The position numbers and the translations under genes were made by a program. The notes under the pieces were generated by a model that was given only the letters and a program-made list of their open reading frames with translations, made no database searches and had not been told where the DNA came from. Positions 39,307 through 49,721 of a stretch of DNA of 52,094 nt are shown here, piece by piece. Origin of the DNA: Clostridiales bacterium (lineage in GTDB: Bacteria; Bacillota; Clostridia; TANB77; CAG-508). Position 1 is the stretch's first letter; the number at the start of each line of letters is the position of its first letter. The stretch spans positions 1 to 52,094 of the forward strand of contig SFKP01000017.1 of NCBI GenBank assembly GCA_004553715.1, read 5' to 3'.

Positions 39307-40125
39307 TTAATATGTTTGAGTTGCAGAGATTAAATCCTTAGAAACATATCCTGTAATTTTGTCTTGATAATTTACTTTATACCAATTACCTTCTTGTTCT
39401 AAAATTTTAACACCTGTATTTAGAAGTAATGTTGTAATTACTTTTGATTCTGTTGTTGGCCCTTCTCTAACATTTGCTGAGTCAACATTTATATAACCTC
39501 TAGTTAGTTGTGTTTCTTCCGCGGTTTCAATAACTTCTGGAGTTTCTTCAACTGTTGGCTCTTCTACTACTGGTTGTTCTTCCGTTGGTTCTTCTTGTAC
39601 TGTTTGTTCAGGAATGTCTACTTCATTGTTTAAAACACCTGTAATTCTTGCTTTTCTTACCCAACCTGTAATGCTATCTGAAGTAATGTATGCCCATTTT
39701 CCTACATCCTCTATAATTGTCACTTGCGCACCTTTTGCAAGTGTAGTAATTGTTGTAGAAGTCATTGTTGGAATTATATACACATTTGCATCCATCTCCA
39801 TAGTCATTACTGCATCTTGGTTTATTTCATTTCCTAATACTTGTGTAATAGGTTCTTCTGTAATTTGTTCTTCTACTTTCAAAAACTCAGCAAATAAATA
39901 TCCTTCTTGTCCTTTATAATTTACTTTGTACCATTCACCTTCTTTTGCTAATACTTCTACTTCTGCTGAATTTGGTACTGTTGTAATTACTCCTGCTGAT
40001 TTACTAGGTTCTTTTCTTAATATCAATCCTCGTGTTGTATTTATTACAACTCCTGTTGTAGCAAATACTGCTGTTCCAAATAATATCATTGTAATTGCAA
40101 TTATTAAAATTCTCTTTAATTTCAT
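39307..40125 (-). CDS. secreted protein with three bacterial SH3 domains
   Basis: About 272 residues. A signal peptide or anchor (about 3-24) is followed by SH3b repeats at about 25-80 (GLILRKEPSKSAGVITTVPN), 105-160 (ANVYIIPTMTSTTITTLAKG) and 210-270 (ANVREGPTTESKVITTLLL), with an E/P/V-rich linker before the third. SH3b repeats bind cell-wall peptides. There is no catalytic domain, so it may be an adaptor. ATG 40125 has AGGAG at an 11-bp spacing. Confidence 0.85.
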   Translation of the reverse strand: MKLKRILIIAITMILFGTAVFATTGVVINTTRGLILRKEPSKSAGVITTVPNSAEVEVLAKEGEWYKVNYKGQEGYLFAEFLKVEEQITEEPITQVLGNEINQDAVMTMEMDANVYIIPTMTSTTITTLAKGAQVTIIEDVGKWAYITSDSITGWVRKARITGVLNNEVDIPEQTVQEEPTEEQPVVEEPTVEETPEVIETAEETQLTRGYINVDSANVREGPTTESKVITTLLLNTGVKILEQEGNWYKVNYQDKITGYVSKDLISATQTY

Positions 40126-40260
40126 ATTGCACATCACTCCTTTTTCGTTGTAATTATATATTGTTATATAAAAAATGTCAATAATAGGCTTTACTCTAAT
40201 AGTTAATTATTATTTTTTAATCTGCTACATCTCTAGGGAATTGATATTTCACAAAAAATA

Positions 40261-41211
40261 TTATCTATTAGCTTTTCCTGTTATTTCATTCATAAATTCA
40301 TTAAATCCATATTCATTTACAAAATAATTATATGGATTTTTTGATAAATTTTCTTGAATAGCTACTTTATCTCTATATAATTTATTTGTTTCTCTAGGTT
40401 CTTTTAAATCGTTAAATAAAATGCCATCCAAATAAGATATATAGAACACTTCTCTTTCGCCGTGAGCTATAAACTCAATAATTTCTGTTATTTGCTTATC
40501 CTGTCCTCCACCAGATTCTTTTATTCTCTTATGCTCAACTATAATAAATTTATCATTATATCTTATAAACAAATCTGGCATTTTCCCTTGATGTTCTTTT
40601 GCAAATTCAAATTGTATGTTGTTTTGTTGTAAAATTTTTTTAAATATTTTCTTATCTCCATTATCTGGCAATAGATAAAATACCTTATTAGAACTATCGT
40701 CTGGGTTATATCTTGTTATATCATATTTATCACATGATTTCTTTAATTTCTCAACTCCCATAACAGATTTTCTTTTATGGCTATAACTATCTGTTAAAAC
40801 TTGAAATACTATATTGGAATATCCATATTTTTTATACATATTATGCCTATCTTCGATATAATTCTTAATGATGTATTCTTTTTCCTGTAATGTAAGTTGA
40901 GATAAATACATATAATATGTTACATCATATATCATTATATATTGTGAAAAAGGACTATAATTCATCCCTTCTACTTTTAAACATTCATCAATTTTTTCAA
41001 TTATTTCTTTGTTTTTGGAAATATCATTTTCTTCATTATACTTTTTGTATTTGTCTAATAATTCTATAAGTTCTTCATTTGCATTTAGCAACTCATTATT
41101 ATTTTCATTATCTGGAAGTACTATTTTGTTTCTAATATCTTTTGATGTGTAATCAATACTTGCAACTTTATTTTGTAAGCATTTTTCAAACAACTCTATA
41201 TTGTTTAACAT
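40261..41211 (-). CDS. type II restriction endonuclease, PD-(D/E)xK type
   Basis: A 316-residue protein. The C-terminal half carries a nuclease core: PDLFIRYNDKFIIVEHKR, with PD then E-H-K as the PD...ExK motif (about 211-227), and a QDKQITEIIEFI helix. The N-terminal part is helical and unrecognised. Its start overlaps the methyltransferase stop by 7 bp. The pairing with a DNA adenine methylase supports a restriction role; the recognition site cannot be read. Confidence 0.8.
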   Translation of the reverse strand: MLNNIELFEKCLQNKVASIDYTSKDIRNKIVLPDNENNNELLNANEELIELLDKYKKYNEENDISKNKEIIEKIDECLKVEGMNYSPFSQYIMIYDVTYYMYLSQLTLQEKEYIIKNYIEDRHNMYKKYGYSNIVFQVLTDSYSHKRKSVMGVEKLKKSCDKYDITRYNPDDSSNKVFYLLPDNGDKKIFKKILQQNNIQFEFAKEHQGKMPDLFIRYNDKFIIVEHKRIKESGGGQDKQITEIIEFIAHGEREVFYISYLDGILFNDLKEPRETNKLYRDKVAIQENLSKNPYNYFVNEYGFNEFMNEITGKANR

Positions 41212-42206
41212 TGTTTTGCCTCCATCTCATTTAAATTACCAATTGCTTTTTCTATAATGCTTCTAGCAGTTTTATAATCTAATCTTCTTCTTCTTTTTCC
41301 ATCCTTTGTATTCCCTTTAAATGGAGAAAGAGTAATATCTTTTGTTTCCTCTCTATATTCATTTAAAATACGATTACACTCTTTTACTAATTGTTTTAAT
41401 TCAATATTACTGCAATCCAAATCAATAATTGTTATTAATCTAGAGCTAACTTTAATTTTTGAAAGATCATATTTTAATTTATCTACTTCCATAAACTCTA
41501 TTCTTTTATCTGCTGTTGTTAAGTCAACAGCTCTTAAAGCCAATTTTCCTTCTTTTGCATTAAATTTTATTGAATAATCATTTTTAGGCTTTAATTTCAA
41601 TTCATTAAAATATGAATAATCATTTAAATATTCATCATCTGCATATACTTTAATATATGGTGGTATTTTCTTAACATTATCAAAACAAACTACACATACT
41701 GGATTTTCTGTGTCTGCAAAAGGATTTTCTGTAAGTATTGTTATGCTATAAATTCTCTCTAAATGCTCTTTAAAAAATGTACTATTAATATATGTCTCAG
41801 GAACAATAACTACTGCAAATTCTTGTGCTTCTAATATTTTATCTATTGCTAGTTGATATAAATCTGTATGATACATAAAATATTTATTTAATTTATCATT
41901 TATTAAATGTTTTCTACTTGCGCTATATTTTGTTAAATATGGAGGATTTGTAATGATAATGGCATTATCTATATGCGGTATATTTTCTAAACTGTCATTG
42001 TATATCCATTTAAGTGAATCATCAATATCTAATCCTACACATTCTTCTATTCCATATTCATCAGAGATTTTTAATAAATCTCCTTCTCCTGCAAATGGAT
42101 CATATACAATTTTACATTTTGAATCTTCTATAAATTTTTTAATTTGTGGCTTTAACCATAAATCTTTCTTGGTAAAATATTGACCAAAAGTTTTTTTATC
42201 TAACAT
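41205..42206 (-). CDS. adenine-specific DNA methyltransferase (type II)
   Basis: A 333-residue N6-adenine methylase. The SAM motif is VYDPFAGEGDLLKI (about 34-47) and the catalytic NPPY is ITNPPYLTKY (about 85-94); order I then IV makes it gamma or a similar class. A basic KRRRRLDYKTARS segment near the end may contact DNA. It precedes the nuclease gene, so protection is made first. It forms a small mobile-type island between the SH3 gene and pcrA. AT content matches the neighbours. Confidence 0.88.
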   Translation of the reverse strand: MLDKKTFGQYFTKKDLWLKPQIKKFIEDSKCKIVYDPFAGEGDLLKISDEYGIEECVGLDIDDSLKWIYNDSLENIPHIDNAIIITNPPYLTKYSASRKHLINDKLNKYFMYHTDLYQLAIDKILEAQEFAVVIVPETYINSTFFKEHLERIYSITILTENPFADTENPVCVVCFDNVKKIPPYIKVYADDEYLNDYSYFNELKLKPKNDYSIKFNAKEGKLALRAVDLTTADKRIEFMEVDKLKYDLSKIKVSSRLITIIDLDCSNIELKQLVKECNRILNEYREETKDITLSPFKGNTKDGKRRRRLDYKTARSIIEKAIGNLNEMEAKQC

Positions 42207-42261
42207 TTTATTCTCACCATTTTTTCATTATTTTATCATAGATTTTATATTAAATCTACCA

Positions 42262-44517
42262 CTAATTTTTTATCTCTAAGTTTGCGTATTTTGCCATTAA
42301 TCTTTTATGACCTACTTTTTCAAAATTAATATCTAATTTTAAATCATTTTCTTCTGGTTCTATGTCGCTTATTATGCCTTCTCCAAATTTTTTATGATAT
42401 ACCGTTTGTCCTATTTTAAATTTATTTAAGTCTACAAATGCTTCTTGTGGCATTGCAACAGTTTTTAAAAAGCTTTCTGCAGTTCTAAATTGATATGTAG
42501 GTTTCTTTGCAGTACTTGTAAAACCTTCTTTATATCCTCTTACTTCTCCATTAAAGTTTTGCTCTACATATTTATTTGGTGTCTTATTGATGTTTTCTGA
42601 GCCTTTTAGCATTTCTTTAGGTATTTCTTCTATAAATCTTGAAATCTTATTACACGTAGTAGAACCAAATATTGTTCTTTTCTTTGCGCATGTTAAATAT
42701 AAAAATCTTTTTGCTCTTGTTATTCCTACATAGCATAAGCGTCTTTCTTCTTCTAATTCTTTTTGCTCTCCTATTGACCTAAAACTTGGAAATACGCCTT
42801 CCTCCATTCCTACTAGAAACACAACAGGAAACTCTAACCCTTTTGCCATGTGTAGTGTCATTAAAGTAACAGAATCTTCAGTATCTTCAACTTGATCTAT
42901 ATCACTAGATAAAGTTATGCTATCCAAAAAATCTGCAAGTGTATTTTCTGCTGATTCTTCTTCAAATTCTCCTGCTACAGTCAAAAATTCATTGATATTC
43001 TCAATTCTGTTTTCTGCTTGCAAAGTGCCTTCTACTTCTAATGCTTTTATATATCCTGTTCTATTTAATATTTCAGTAATTATTTGTGTTACTGTCATAT
43101 TATTTTTATTCTGAGATACTTCTTCTATTGATTGAACAAATTCTCTTGAATTTAGATACACTTTATTTAATCCATATTGTTCTGCTTTTTTTATAACCTC
43201 ATACATTGAAATACCATTTGCTTTTGCTATTTCTTCTATTTTATCTAGGCTTGTCTTTCCTATTCCGCGTTTTGGCTCATTTATTACTCTCTGCACACTT
43301 AAATTATCTGCTGGATTTTGTATTAATCTTAAATATGCAATTGTGTCTTTTATTTCTTTTCTTTCATAAAACTTTAGCCCACCTACTATTTTATATGGCA
43401 CATTTTCTCTTCTTAAAATGTCCTCAATACTACGAGATTGAGTATTCATTCTATACAAAATTGCAAAATCTGAATACTTAAAATATTCTTCTCTTTTTAA
43501 ATGTTCTATTTGCTGTACTATAAAATTTGCCTCATCATATTCATTATCCGTTATTGCAAGTTCTGGTAATTCGCCTTCTTTTTCTTCTGTCCAAAGTTCT
43601 TTTTCATATGCCTTCATATTATGCTTTATTACTGCATTTGCCGCTTCCAATATTGGCTTTGTCGACCTATAATTTTGCTCTAATTTAATAATCTTTGTTC
43701 CTGGGAAATCCTTTTCAAAGTTTAAAATATTTCTTATGTCAGCACCTCTAAAAGAATAAATTCCTTGGTCATTATCTCCTACAACTGTAATATTCCCATA
43801 GCATGATGAAAGAAGCGTAATTAAAGTAAATTGTGCTTTGTTTGTATCTTGATATTCATCCACTAATATGTATTTAAATTTTTCTGAATAATAGCTTAAG
43901 CAATCTGGATTTTCTGTAAGAATTTTTATTGTATAATTGATAATATCATCAAAATCTAAAGCGTTGTTTTCTTTTAATCTTTTTTGATATTCAGTATATA
44001 TCTTTGAAATAACTGTTTTTCTATATTCTCCATTTGTCCTTACAAGATATTCTTCTGGCTCTAGCATTTCGTTTTTTGCATTACTTATTTCTGATAAAAC
44101 ACCTCTATCTGAAAACATCTTATCATCAATATTTAATTCCTTCATAATTTGTTTAACCAATGTTCTTTGGTCTGTTGTATCAAATATTACAAAAGAAGTA
44201 TTAAAACCAATTCTATCTATATATCTTTTTAATATTCTTAAACAAATAGCATGAAAAGTTCCAATCCACATATCTTTTGAAACTTCTCCTATAATATTTT
44301 CAATTCTTGTTTTCATCTCTTTTGCCGCTTTGTTTGTAAATGTAATTGCTAAAATATTCCAAGGGCTTACATGTTTTTCATTAATTAAATACGCAATTTT
44401 GTGTGTTAATACTTTTGTTTTTCCACTTCCTGCGCCTGCTATTATCAAATTTGGTCCTTCATAATTTATAACCGCTTCTTTTTGTCTATCATTTAATCCT
44501 TCTAATATATCATTCAT
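42262..44517 (-). CDS. pcrA: ATP-dependent DNA helicase PcrA/UvrD
   Basis: A 751-residue SF1A 3'-5' helicase for repair and replication restart. Motifs run in order: Q motif LNDRQKEAV, Walker A AGAGSGKTKVLTHK (about 28-41), DEYQDTN, GDNDQGIYSFRGAD, LEQNYRSTKPIL, LMTLHMAKGLEF and VGITRAKR. The tudor-like C-terminus (VYHKKFGEGIISDI) fits PcrA. It is followed by pdp and rnhB upstream in the same direction. No in-frame CGG. Confidence 0.96.
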   Translation of the reverse strand: MNDILEGLNDRQKEAVINYEGPNLIIAGAGSGKTKVLTHKIAYLINEKHVSPWNILAITFTNKAAKEMKTRIENIIGEVSKDMWIGTFHAICLRILKRYIDRIGFNTSFVIFDTTDQRTLVKQIMKELNIDDKMFSDRGVLSEISNAKNEMLEPEEYLVRTNGEYRKTVISKIYTEYQKRLKENNALDFDDIINYTIKILTENPDCLSYYSEKFKYILVDEYQDTNKAQFTLITLLSSCYGNITVVGDNDQGIYSFRGADIRNILNFEKDFPGTKIIKLEQNYRSTKPILEAANAVIKHNMKAYEKELWTEEKEGELPELAITDNEYDEANFIVQQIEHLKREEYFKYSDFAILYRMNTQSRSIEDILRRENVPYKIVGGLKFYERKEIKDTIAYLRLIQNPADNLSVQRVINEPKRGIGKTSLDKIEEIAKANGISMYEVIKKAEQYGLNKVYLNSREFVQSIEEVSQNKNNMTVTQIITEILNRTGYIKALEVEGTLQAENRIENINEFLTVAGEFEEESAENTLADFLDSITLSSDIDQVEDTEDSVTLMTLHMAKGLEFPVVFLVGMEEGVFPSFRSIGEQKELEEERRLCYVGITRAKRFLYLTCAKKRTIFGSTTCNKISRFIEEIPKEMLKGSENINKTPNKYVEQNFNGEVRGYKEGFTSTAKKPTYQFRTAESFLKTVAMPQEAFVDLNKFKIGQTVYHKKFGEGIISDIEPEENDLKLDINFEKVGHKRLMAKYANLEIKN

Positions 44518-44536
44518 TTTGTTTATATCATTCCTT

Positions 44537-45847
44537 TTAAATTATTTCTAAAATATATTTTGGCATATCTACTTTCTCTTCTACTATTTCGTATGCTTTT
44601 TTTACCTCTTCTATTGCCAACTTGCCTTTTTCTTCATCATTCGCATGTACATAACCTAATATGCATCCTCTCTCTACCTTAGAGCCTATTTTTTTATTTA
44701 AAATAAATCCTACAGATTTATCTATACTATCTTCTTTCCTTATTCTTCCTGCTCCTAAAGCTACAGATTCTCTTCCGATTCGCTCTGCTTCTAGAACTTT
44801 AACATATCCTGATTTATCTGATATTATAGGTAAAATATATTTTGCTTTTTCAAATTTTTCTAAATCTTCAATAAAAGTTATATCTCCACCTTGATTTACT
44901 ACAAGTTCTAAAAATTTCTTATATGCTTTTCCATTACTGATATTTTCTAAAATCATACTTTTATTTTCTTCGATATTATTTCCAATACCTGCTAATTTAA
45001 CTATATAACTTCCAATAGTTAAAACAATTTCTTTTACATCTTCTTGCATATTGCCTTTCAATGCTTCTACAGCTTCTTTAACCTCTAAAGAGTTACCAAC
45101 AGCATATCCAACAGGCTCTTCCATGTTTGTAAGTACACATACTGTTTCTCTATTTGCTAAATTGCCAATATTTTTCATAATATTTGCAAGTTTTATGGCA
45201 TCTTCTTCTGTTTTCATAAAAGCACCGTTACCTACGGTCACATCTAATACGATTTTTTCTGCTCCTGCAGCTATTTTTTTACTCATAACACTAGATGCAA
45301 TAAGTGGCATACTTTCTACACATCCTATAGCATCCCTTAGAGCATATAATTTTTTATCTGCTGGTGCTAAATTTGCTGTTTGACCAATTAAGCTTATTCC
45401 TATATTTTGCACATTTGCAATAAATTTTTTCATTGCAACATCTGTTTTAAAACCTGGTATTGATTCCAATTTATCAATAGTTCCACCTGTAAAGCCTAAA
45501 CCTCTACCAGACATTTTTGCAACAGGAATTCCTAGTGATGCAATAATTGGCATCAAAATTAATGTTATTTTGTCTCCTACTCCACCTGTACTATGCTTAT
45601 CTACAACTGTTCCTCTTATTTTAGATAAATCTAATATTTCGCCTGATTTTGCCATTTCTAGTGTTAAAATAGTTGTTTCTTTATCTGTCATTCCATTTAA
45701 GTATATCGCCATAACAAGTGCTGCTGCATGATAATCTTGAATATTACCATTTACATACTCTTTTACAAAATATTTAATTTCTTCATTATTTAGTTCCTTT
45801 TTATCTCTTTTCTTTTCTATAATAGTTTGAATATTCAAATTTTTCAC
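44537..45847 (-). CDS. pyrimidine-nucleoside (thymidine) phosphorylase
   Basis: A 436-residue enzyme cleaving thymidine or uridine with phosphate to base and (deoxy)ribose-1-phosphate. Seen are VDKHSTGGVGDKITL (phosphate/substrate loop, about 82-96), KMSGRGLGFTGGTIDKLESI and the C-terminal glycine-rich domain (ALGAGRIRKEDSIDK). It works in pyrimidine salvage alongside the frameshifted cytidine deaminase. It ends 19 bp before pcrA. Pdp and DeoA cannot be separated here. Confidence 0.93.
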   Translation of the reverse strand: MKNLNIQTIIEKKRDKKELNNEEIKYFVKEYVNGNIQDYHAAALVMAIYLNGMTDKETTILTLEMAKSGEILDLSKIRGTVVDKHSTGGVGDKITLILMPIIASLGIPVAKMSGRGLGFTGGTIDKLESIPGFKTDVAMKKFIANVQNIGISLIGQTANLAPADKKLYALRDAIGCVESMPLIASSVMSKKIAAGAEKIVLDVTVGNGAFMKTEEDAIKLANIMKNIGNLANRETVCVLTNMEEPVGYAVGNSLEVKEAVEALKGNMQEDVKEIVLTIGSYIVKLAGIGNNIEENKSMILENISNGKAYKKFLELVVNQGGDITFIEDLEKFEKAKYILPIISDKSGYVKVLEAERIGRESVALGAGRIRKEDSIDKSVGFILNKKIGSKVERGCILGYVHANDEEKGKLAIEEVKKAYEIVEEKVDMPKYILEII

Positions 45848-45884
45848 TTCCTAACAGAATTTGATATCATAATTTTTTTTTACA

Positions 45885-46511
45885 CTATATAAAATTTTTA
45901 GTAAAACTTTTTCTATGTATTGGGCATAAACCATATTGTTTAATCGCCTCAATATGCTTAGCTGTACCATATCCTTTGTTTTTTATAAATTCATATTCTG
46001 GATAGATTTTGTCATAACTTCTAATTATCCTATCCCTTGTAACCTTGGCAATAATTGATGCTGCAGCAATACTATATATTTTTGCATCCCCTTTAATGAT
46101 AGATGTATATGGTATTGATAATGTATCGATTTTATCTAAAGCATCTACTAATATAATTTCTGGTTTTATTTTTAAGTTTGAAATTGCTTTAGTTAGAGCT
46201 TCTTTTGTTGCATTTAAAATATTTATCTCATCAATTCTAGTTTCATCAACAATTCCTACACTCCAAGCAACAGCTTCATTTGTTATTTCTTCATAAAGTT
46301 TTTCTCTTTTTGCTTCAGAAATCTTTTTTGAATCATTTATACCTTCTATAAAAGATGTTTCTCTAAGAATTACAACTCCTACCACAACAGGTCCTGCTAG
46401 TGGTCCACGGCCAGCCTCATCAATTCCTGCTATTAATTTTACTCCCTCTTCATATAGATTTTTTTCATATTCTTTTAATTGGTTCAATCTTTTTTCTTCT
46501 TTTTCTTTCAT
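45885..46511 (-). CDS. rnhB: ribonuclease HII
   Basis: A 208-residue nuclease that cuts RNA in RNA-DNA hybrids and removes single ribonucleotides. The active-site acids are in GIDEAGRGPLAGPVVVG (about 25-41, D and E), the VDALD segment near 118 and DRIIRSYD. Full family length. AGGAAG precedes the ATG, 13 bp after the prepilin-like gene. Confidence 0.95.
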   Translation of the reverse strand: MKEKEEKRLNQLKEYEKNLYEEGVKLIAGIDEAGRGPLAGPVVVGVVILRETSFIEGINDSKKISEAKREKLYEEITNEAVAWSVGIVDETRIDEINILNATKEALTKAISNLKIKPEIILVDALDKIDTLSIPYTSIIKGDAKIYSIAAASIIAKVTRDRIIRSYDKIYPEYEFIKNKGYGTAKHIEAIKQYGLCPIHRKSFTKNFI

Positions 46512-46524
46512 GCTACTTCCTTTT

Positions 46525-46983
46525 TTATATTGATAATTCTTGTAATTCTGTTAAAGAATAATATATCGAATCATTATATTCATATCCTTTTGAAAAATAT
46601 ATTTCAGATGTAGTATAGTCTACAATATAAAATGTTTGTTCATCTGTTTTTATTGTTCCTAAACCATTTTCATTTAGCGCTTCTTCACCCCATATATATA
46701 TATCATCCTCTACTTTTAAATGGTCTAATAATCCATCACTTATTACATAGGTATTTTGCTCGCTATATAATATACCTGTTAATTCTTCTATCTCCTTAAA
46801 TGAATATTTTTCATAAATTGTTTGTGATTTTCCTTGTATTAAAAGCATATTTGTTTTTATATCTTCTAATTTTGCTTTGTCAATTGCTTTTGTCGAAAAA
46901 TCCACCACAATTGTTGCTAATATAATCATAATTATTATTGTAACTATTAAAGCTATCAGTGTTATACCGTTGTCTTTTTTCAT
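46525..46983 (-). CDS. type IV prepilin-like protein
   Basis: A 152-residue protein with a class III signal: MKKDNG, then ITLIALIVTIIIMIILATIV as the hydrophobic helix (about 7-30). A pilin-like C-terminal domain follows. The glutamate at position 5 of the mature form is an alanine, as in many clostridial members of this group. No prepilin peptidase or pilus assembly gene is in the window. GGAGGA lies before the start. Confidence 0.8.
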   Translation of the reverse strand: MKKDNGITLIALIVTIIIMIILATIVVDFSTKAIDKAKLEDIKTNMLLIQGKSQTIYEKYSFKEIEELTGILYSEQNTYVISDGLLDHLKVEDDIYIWGEEALNENGLGTIKTDEQTFYIVDYTTSEIYFSKGYEYNDSIYYSLTELQELSI

Positions 46984-47192
46984 TTAAATTCTCCTCCCAT
47001 TTGATAAATTATATGGTTTTAATTACTTTTCAAATCTTTCTTAGATTATACACTATCTTCTCTTTTTATTTCAACAATATTTAAAAAGTATTTTTAATAT
47101 TTTTCAAAAGTATTTTTAATTTTTTTTTAATTTTTGTATTGTAATATTAGCTTAAATTGATTATTATAATATTATGTGGAGGAATGATTTAT

Positions 47193-48368
47193 ATGAATGA
47201 TAATTTTGATGGATTTTTTGATAATAAAAAAGAACATAACAGCTTCTTTTCTAGGTTTTTTATACCTTTTTTTTCAGGTATTCTAGGTGCTATATTAGTA
47301 CTTTTAATTTATTTATCTTTAATTGATAATAGCTCGATAGAAGAAACACCTAACAATACATCTACTATTACTACTTCTACTCAGCCTACTATAAGTCAAA
47401 TATCTTTATCTGATTTTTCTAACACGTCTGTCTATGCTGCAAATAAAGCATTGCCATCTATTGTAGGTATTGAAGTTGAATTTACAGTTAATACATATTT
47501 TAATAGAACTCAAACTGCAACTGCTAAAGGCTCTGGAATTATTATGAGTTCCGATGGCTATATTTTAACAAATAACCATATTATTAGTTCATCTGATTCT
47601 TCCTTATTTTATGAAGTTTCAAAAGCAACTTCAATAAAAGTTTCAATTTATAATGATGACACACAGTATGAAGCTACAATTATTGGTACAGATGAACAAA
47701 CTGATTTAGCTGTACTAAAAATCGAAAAAGAAGGTTTAACTCCTGCAGAATTGGGTGATTCGGATTCCATATTAGTCGGTCAATTTGTTTTATCTGTTGG
47801 TAATCCTTTAGGCTTGCAAAGCTCTGTTACATCAGGAATTATTAGTGCTTTAAATAGAGAAATTACTGCAGAAAATGGTACTATTTATACAGTTATTCAA
47901 ACAGACTGTGCAATAAATGCTGGAAATAGCGGTGGTGCCCTTGTAGATGGTAATGGCAAAGTTATTGGTATAAATACTTTAAAACTATCTGGAAGTGGAA
48001 TTGAAGGAATGGGATTTGCAATTCCTATTAATGATACAATGGAAATCTACAATGAACTAATTAAAAATGGTAAAATAGCAAGACCTTTTATAGGTATTAC
48101 TGGTGTTGATCTTTCAGAAGAACAAGCTAAATACTATAATTTACCTATTGGAATTTATGTTCAGAAAATAGAAATACAAAGCTCAGCTGAGGAAGCTGGA
48201 TTGAAAATTGGAGATGTTATTCTTAAAATTGATGGAATTGAAGTAAAAACTATGAGTGAATTAGATAAAATAAAAAACACTAAAAAAATTGGAGATACTA
48301 TTGTTCTTACGATTTTTAGGAGTGGTGAAGAAAAAGAAATTTCTTTAGTTCTTAAAGAAAAGCCATAA
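47193..48368 (+). CDS. HtrA/DegP-like trypsin-PDZ serine protease (paralogue 2)
   Basis: A 391-residue membrane-anchored protease. One helix (about 28-47), then the S1C domain with His in LTNNHIISS, Asp in DEQTDLAVLKI and Ser in INAGNSGGALVDG, and a PDZ domain (about 300-385). The start is ATG 47193 because GTGGAGG sits at 47176-47182; a longer frame from 47157 covers that site. It is a diverged copy of 18717-19847, possibly with different substrates. Confidence 0.93.
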   Translation: MNDNFDGFFDNKKEHNSFFSRFFIPFFSGILGAILVLLIYLSLIDNSSIEETPNNTSTITTSTQPTISQISLSDFSNTSVYAANKALPSIVGIEVEFTVNTYFNRTQTATAKGSGIIMSSDGYILTNNHIISSSDSSLFYEVSKATSIKVSIYNDDTQYEATIIGTDEQTDLAVLKIEKEGLTPAELGDSDSILVGQFVLSVGNPLGLQSSVTSGIISALNREITAENGTIYTVIQTDCAINAGNSGGALVDGNGKVIGINTLKLSGSGIEGMGFAIPINDTMEIYNELIKNGKIARPFIGITGVDLSEEQAKYYNLPIGIYVQKIEIQSSAEEAGLKIGDVILKIDGIEVKTMSELDKIKNTKKIGDTIVLTIFRSGEEKEISLVLKEKP

Positions 48369-48441
48369 TTCAATACCATTTTCTTAATTATTTAATGTAA
48401 CTTTTTTTGAATTTTGCCATAAAATATCTTAGGTGATTTTT

Positions 48442-49721
48442 ATGCAATTATTAAAATTAGGTTCAACTGGACCAATGGTAGAGCTTTTGCAAAGCATACT
48501 TATAAAACTTGGTTTTCTAAATGGTAAAATTGATGGTATCTTTGGTCCTAAAACCCGGCAATGCTGTAAAAATTTTTCAACGAAGATTCGGTATAAACGC
48601 AGATGGTATTGTTGGGAAAAACACTTGGGAAGCATTATTACCATACATTAATGGTTATACATATTACACAATAAAAAGTGGTGATACTGTTTATTCGGTT
48701 GCCAGAAATTTTAAAATAAATGTAAATCAAATACTTTTTGCAAATCCAAATATTAATCCTAACTATTTATCTATTGGGACAAAAATTATTGTTCCATTTG
48801 GCAATATTGTTCCTACAAATATTCAATATAGTTCTAATATTTTAAGACTTAATATATCTAGTTTAAAAACAGTCTATCCGTTTTTGCAAAGTGGAGTAAT
48901 TGCTAGTAGTGTTTTAGGCACCTCTATTCCTTATATAAAATTGGGAAATGGCACCAATGATGTATTTTATAGCGCCGCAATTCATGCTAACGAATGGATT
49001 ACAAGTCCGCTTCTTATGAAGTTTATAGAAGATTTTTGCTTAGCATATGTAAATAATTCTACTATTTATGGTTATTCCGCTAGAGAAATTTTTAAATATT
49101 CTTCTATCTATATAGTACCAATGTGCAATCCAGATGGGGTTGATTTGGTGACAGGCGAATTAAAAAAAGATAGTCCAGCATATAAATCTGCAAAAACTAT
49201 TTCTAATAATTATCCTTCTATTCCATTTACAAGTGGCTGGAAAGCCAATATAAATGGTGTGGATTTAAATTTACAATTTCCAGCTCGGTTGGAAAAATGC
49301 AAAGGAAATCAAATATTCAAAAGGATTTACAAGCCCTGCTCCTCGTGATTTTGTTGGCTTTGGTCCCCTTACTGAACCTGAAAGTTTAGGTCTTTATAAT
49401 TTTACTTTATTACATAATTTTAGGCTTATACTGGCATATCACACTCAAGGTAAAGAAATTTATTGGCAATTTCAAAATTATGCACCACCTGAGGCAAAAG
49501 AAATAGGAGAAATTTTTTCCAGTGTAAGTGGTTATAAATTAGCTGACGTTCCTTATGATTCTAGTTTTGCTGGTTATAAAGATTGGTTCTTACAAGAATA
49601 TCGAAATCCTGGATATACTATTGAAGCAGGTCTTGGTGAAAATCCTCTTTCAATTTCGCAATTTAATGAAATTTATAATGATAATATTGGTATCCTTGTA
49701 TTAGGTACAGTTTTAAAATAA
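48442..49721 (+). CDS. peptidoglycan-binding/LysM/M14 carboxypeptidase, needing two +1 shifts
   Basis: A 425-residue cell-wall peptidase if two C bases are skipped. Domains: peptidoglycan-binding type 1 (about 2-68, LLKLGSTGPMVELLQSILI and NAVKIFQRRFGINADGIVG), LysM (about 70-118, YTIKSGDTVYSVARNF) and M14 zinc peptidase (about 125-425). M14 motifs: zinc HxxE (AAIHANEWITSP), zinc His (AYHTQG) and catalytic Glu (TIEAG). The family includes gamma-D-glutamyl-meso-diaminopimelate peptidases such as YqgT. ATG 48442 has AGGTGAT 5 bp upstream. The frames lack starts of their own. Unshifted reading ends within the first domain. Confidence 0.92.
48556..48558 (+). other. +1 frameshift site 1 in the M14 peptidase (ACC CGG C)
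   Basis: CGG is codon 39. Skipping C48556 gives Gly39 and restores the NAVKIFQRRFG repeat of the peptidoglycan-binding domain. It is the only site with GGC. Confidence 0.92.
49286..49288 (+). other. +1 frameshift site 2 in the M14 peptidase (GCT CGG T)
   Basis: CGG lies 243 codons after site 1 in the shifted frame. Skipping C49286 gives Gly282 in LQFPAGWKNAKE, a conserved M14 segment, and opens the frame to TAA at 49721. Confidence 0.93.
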
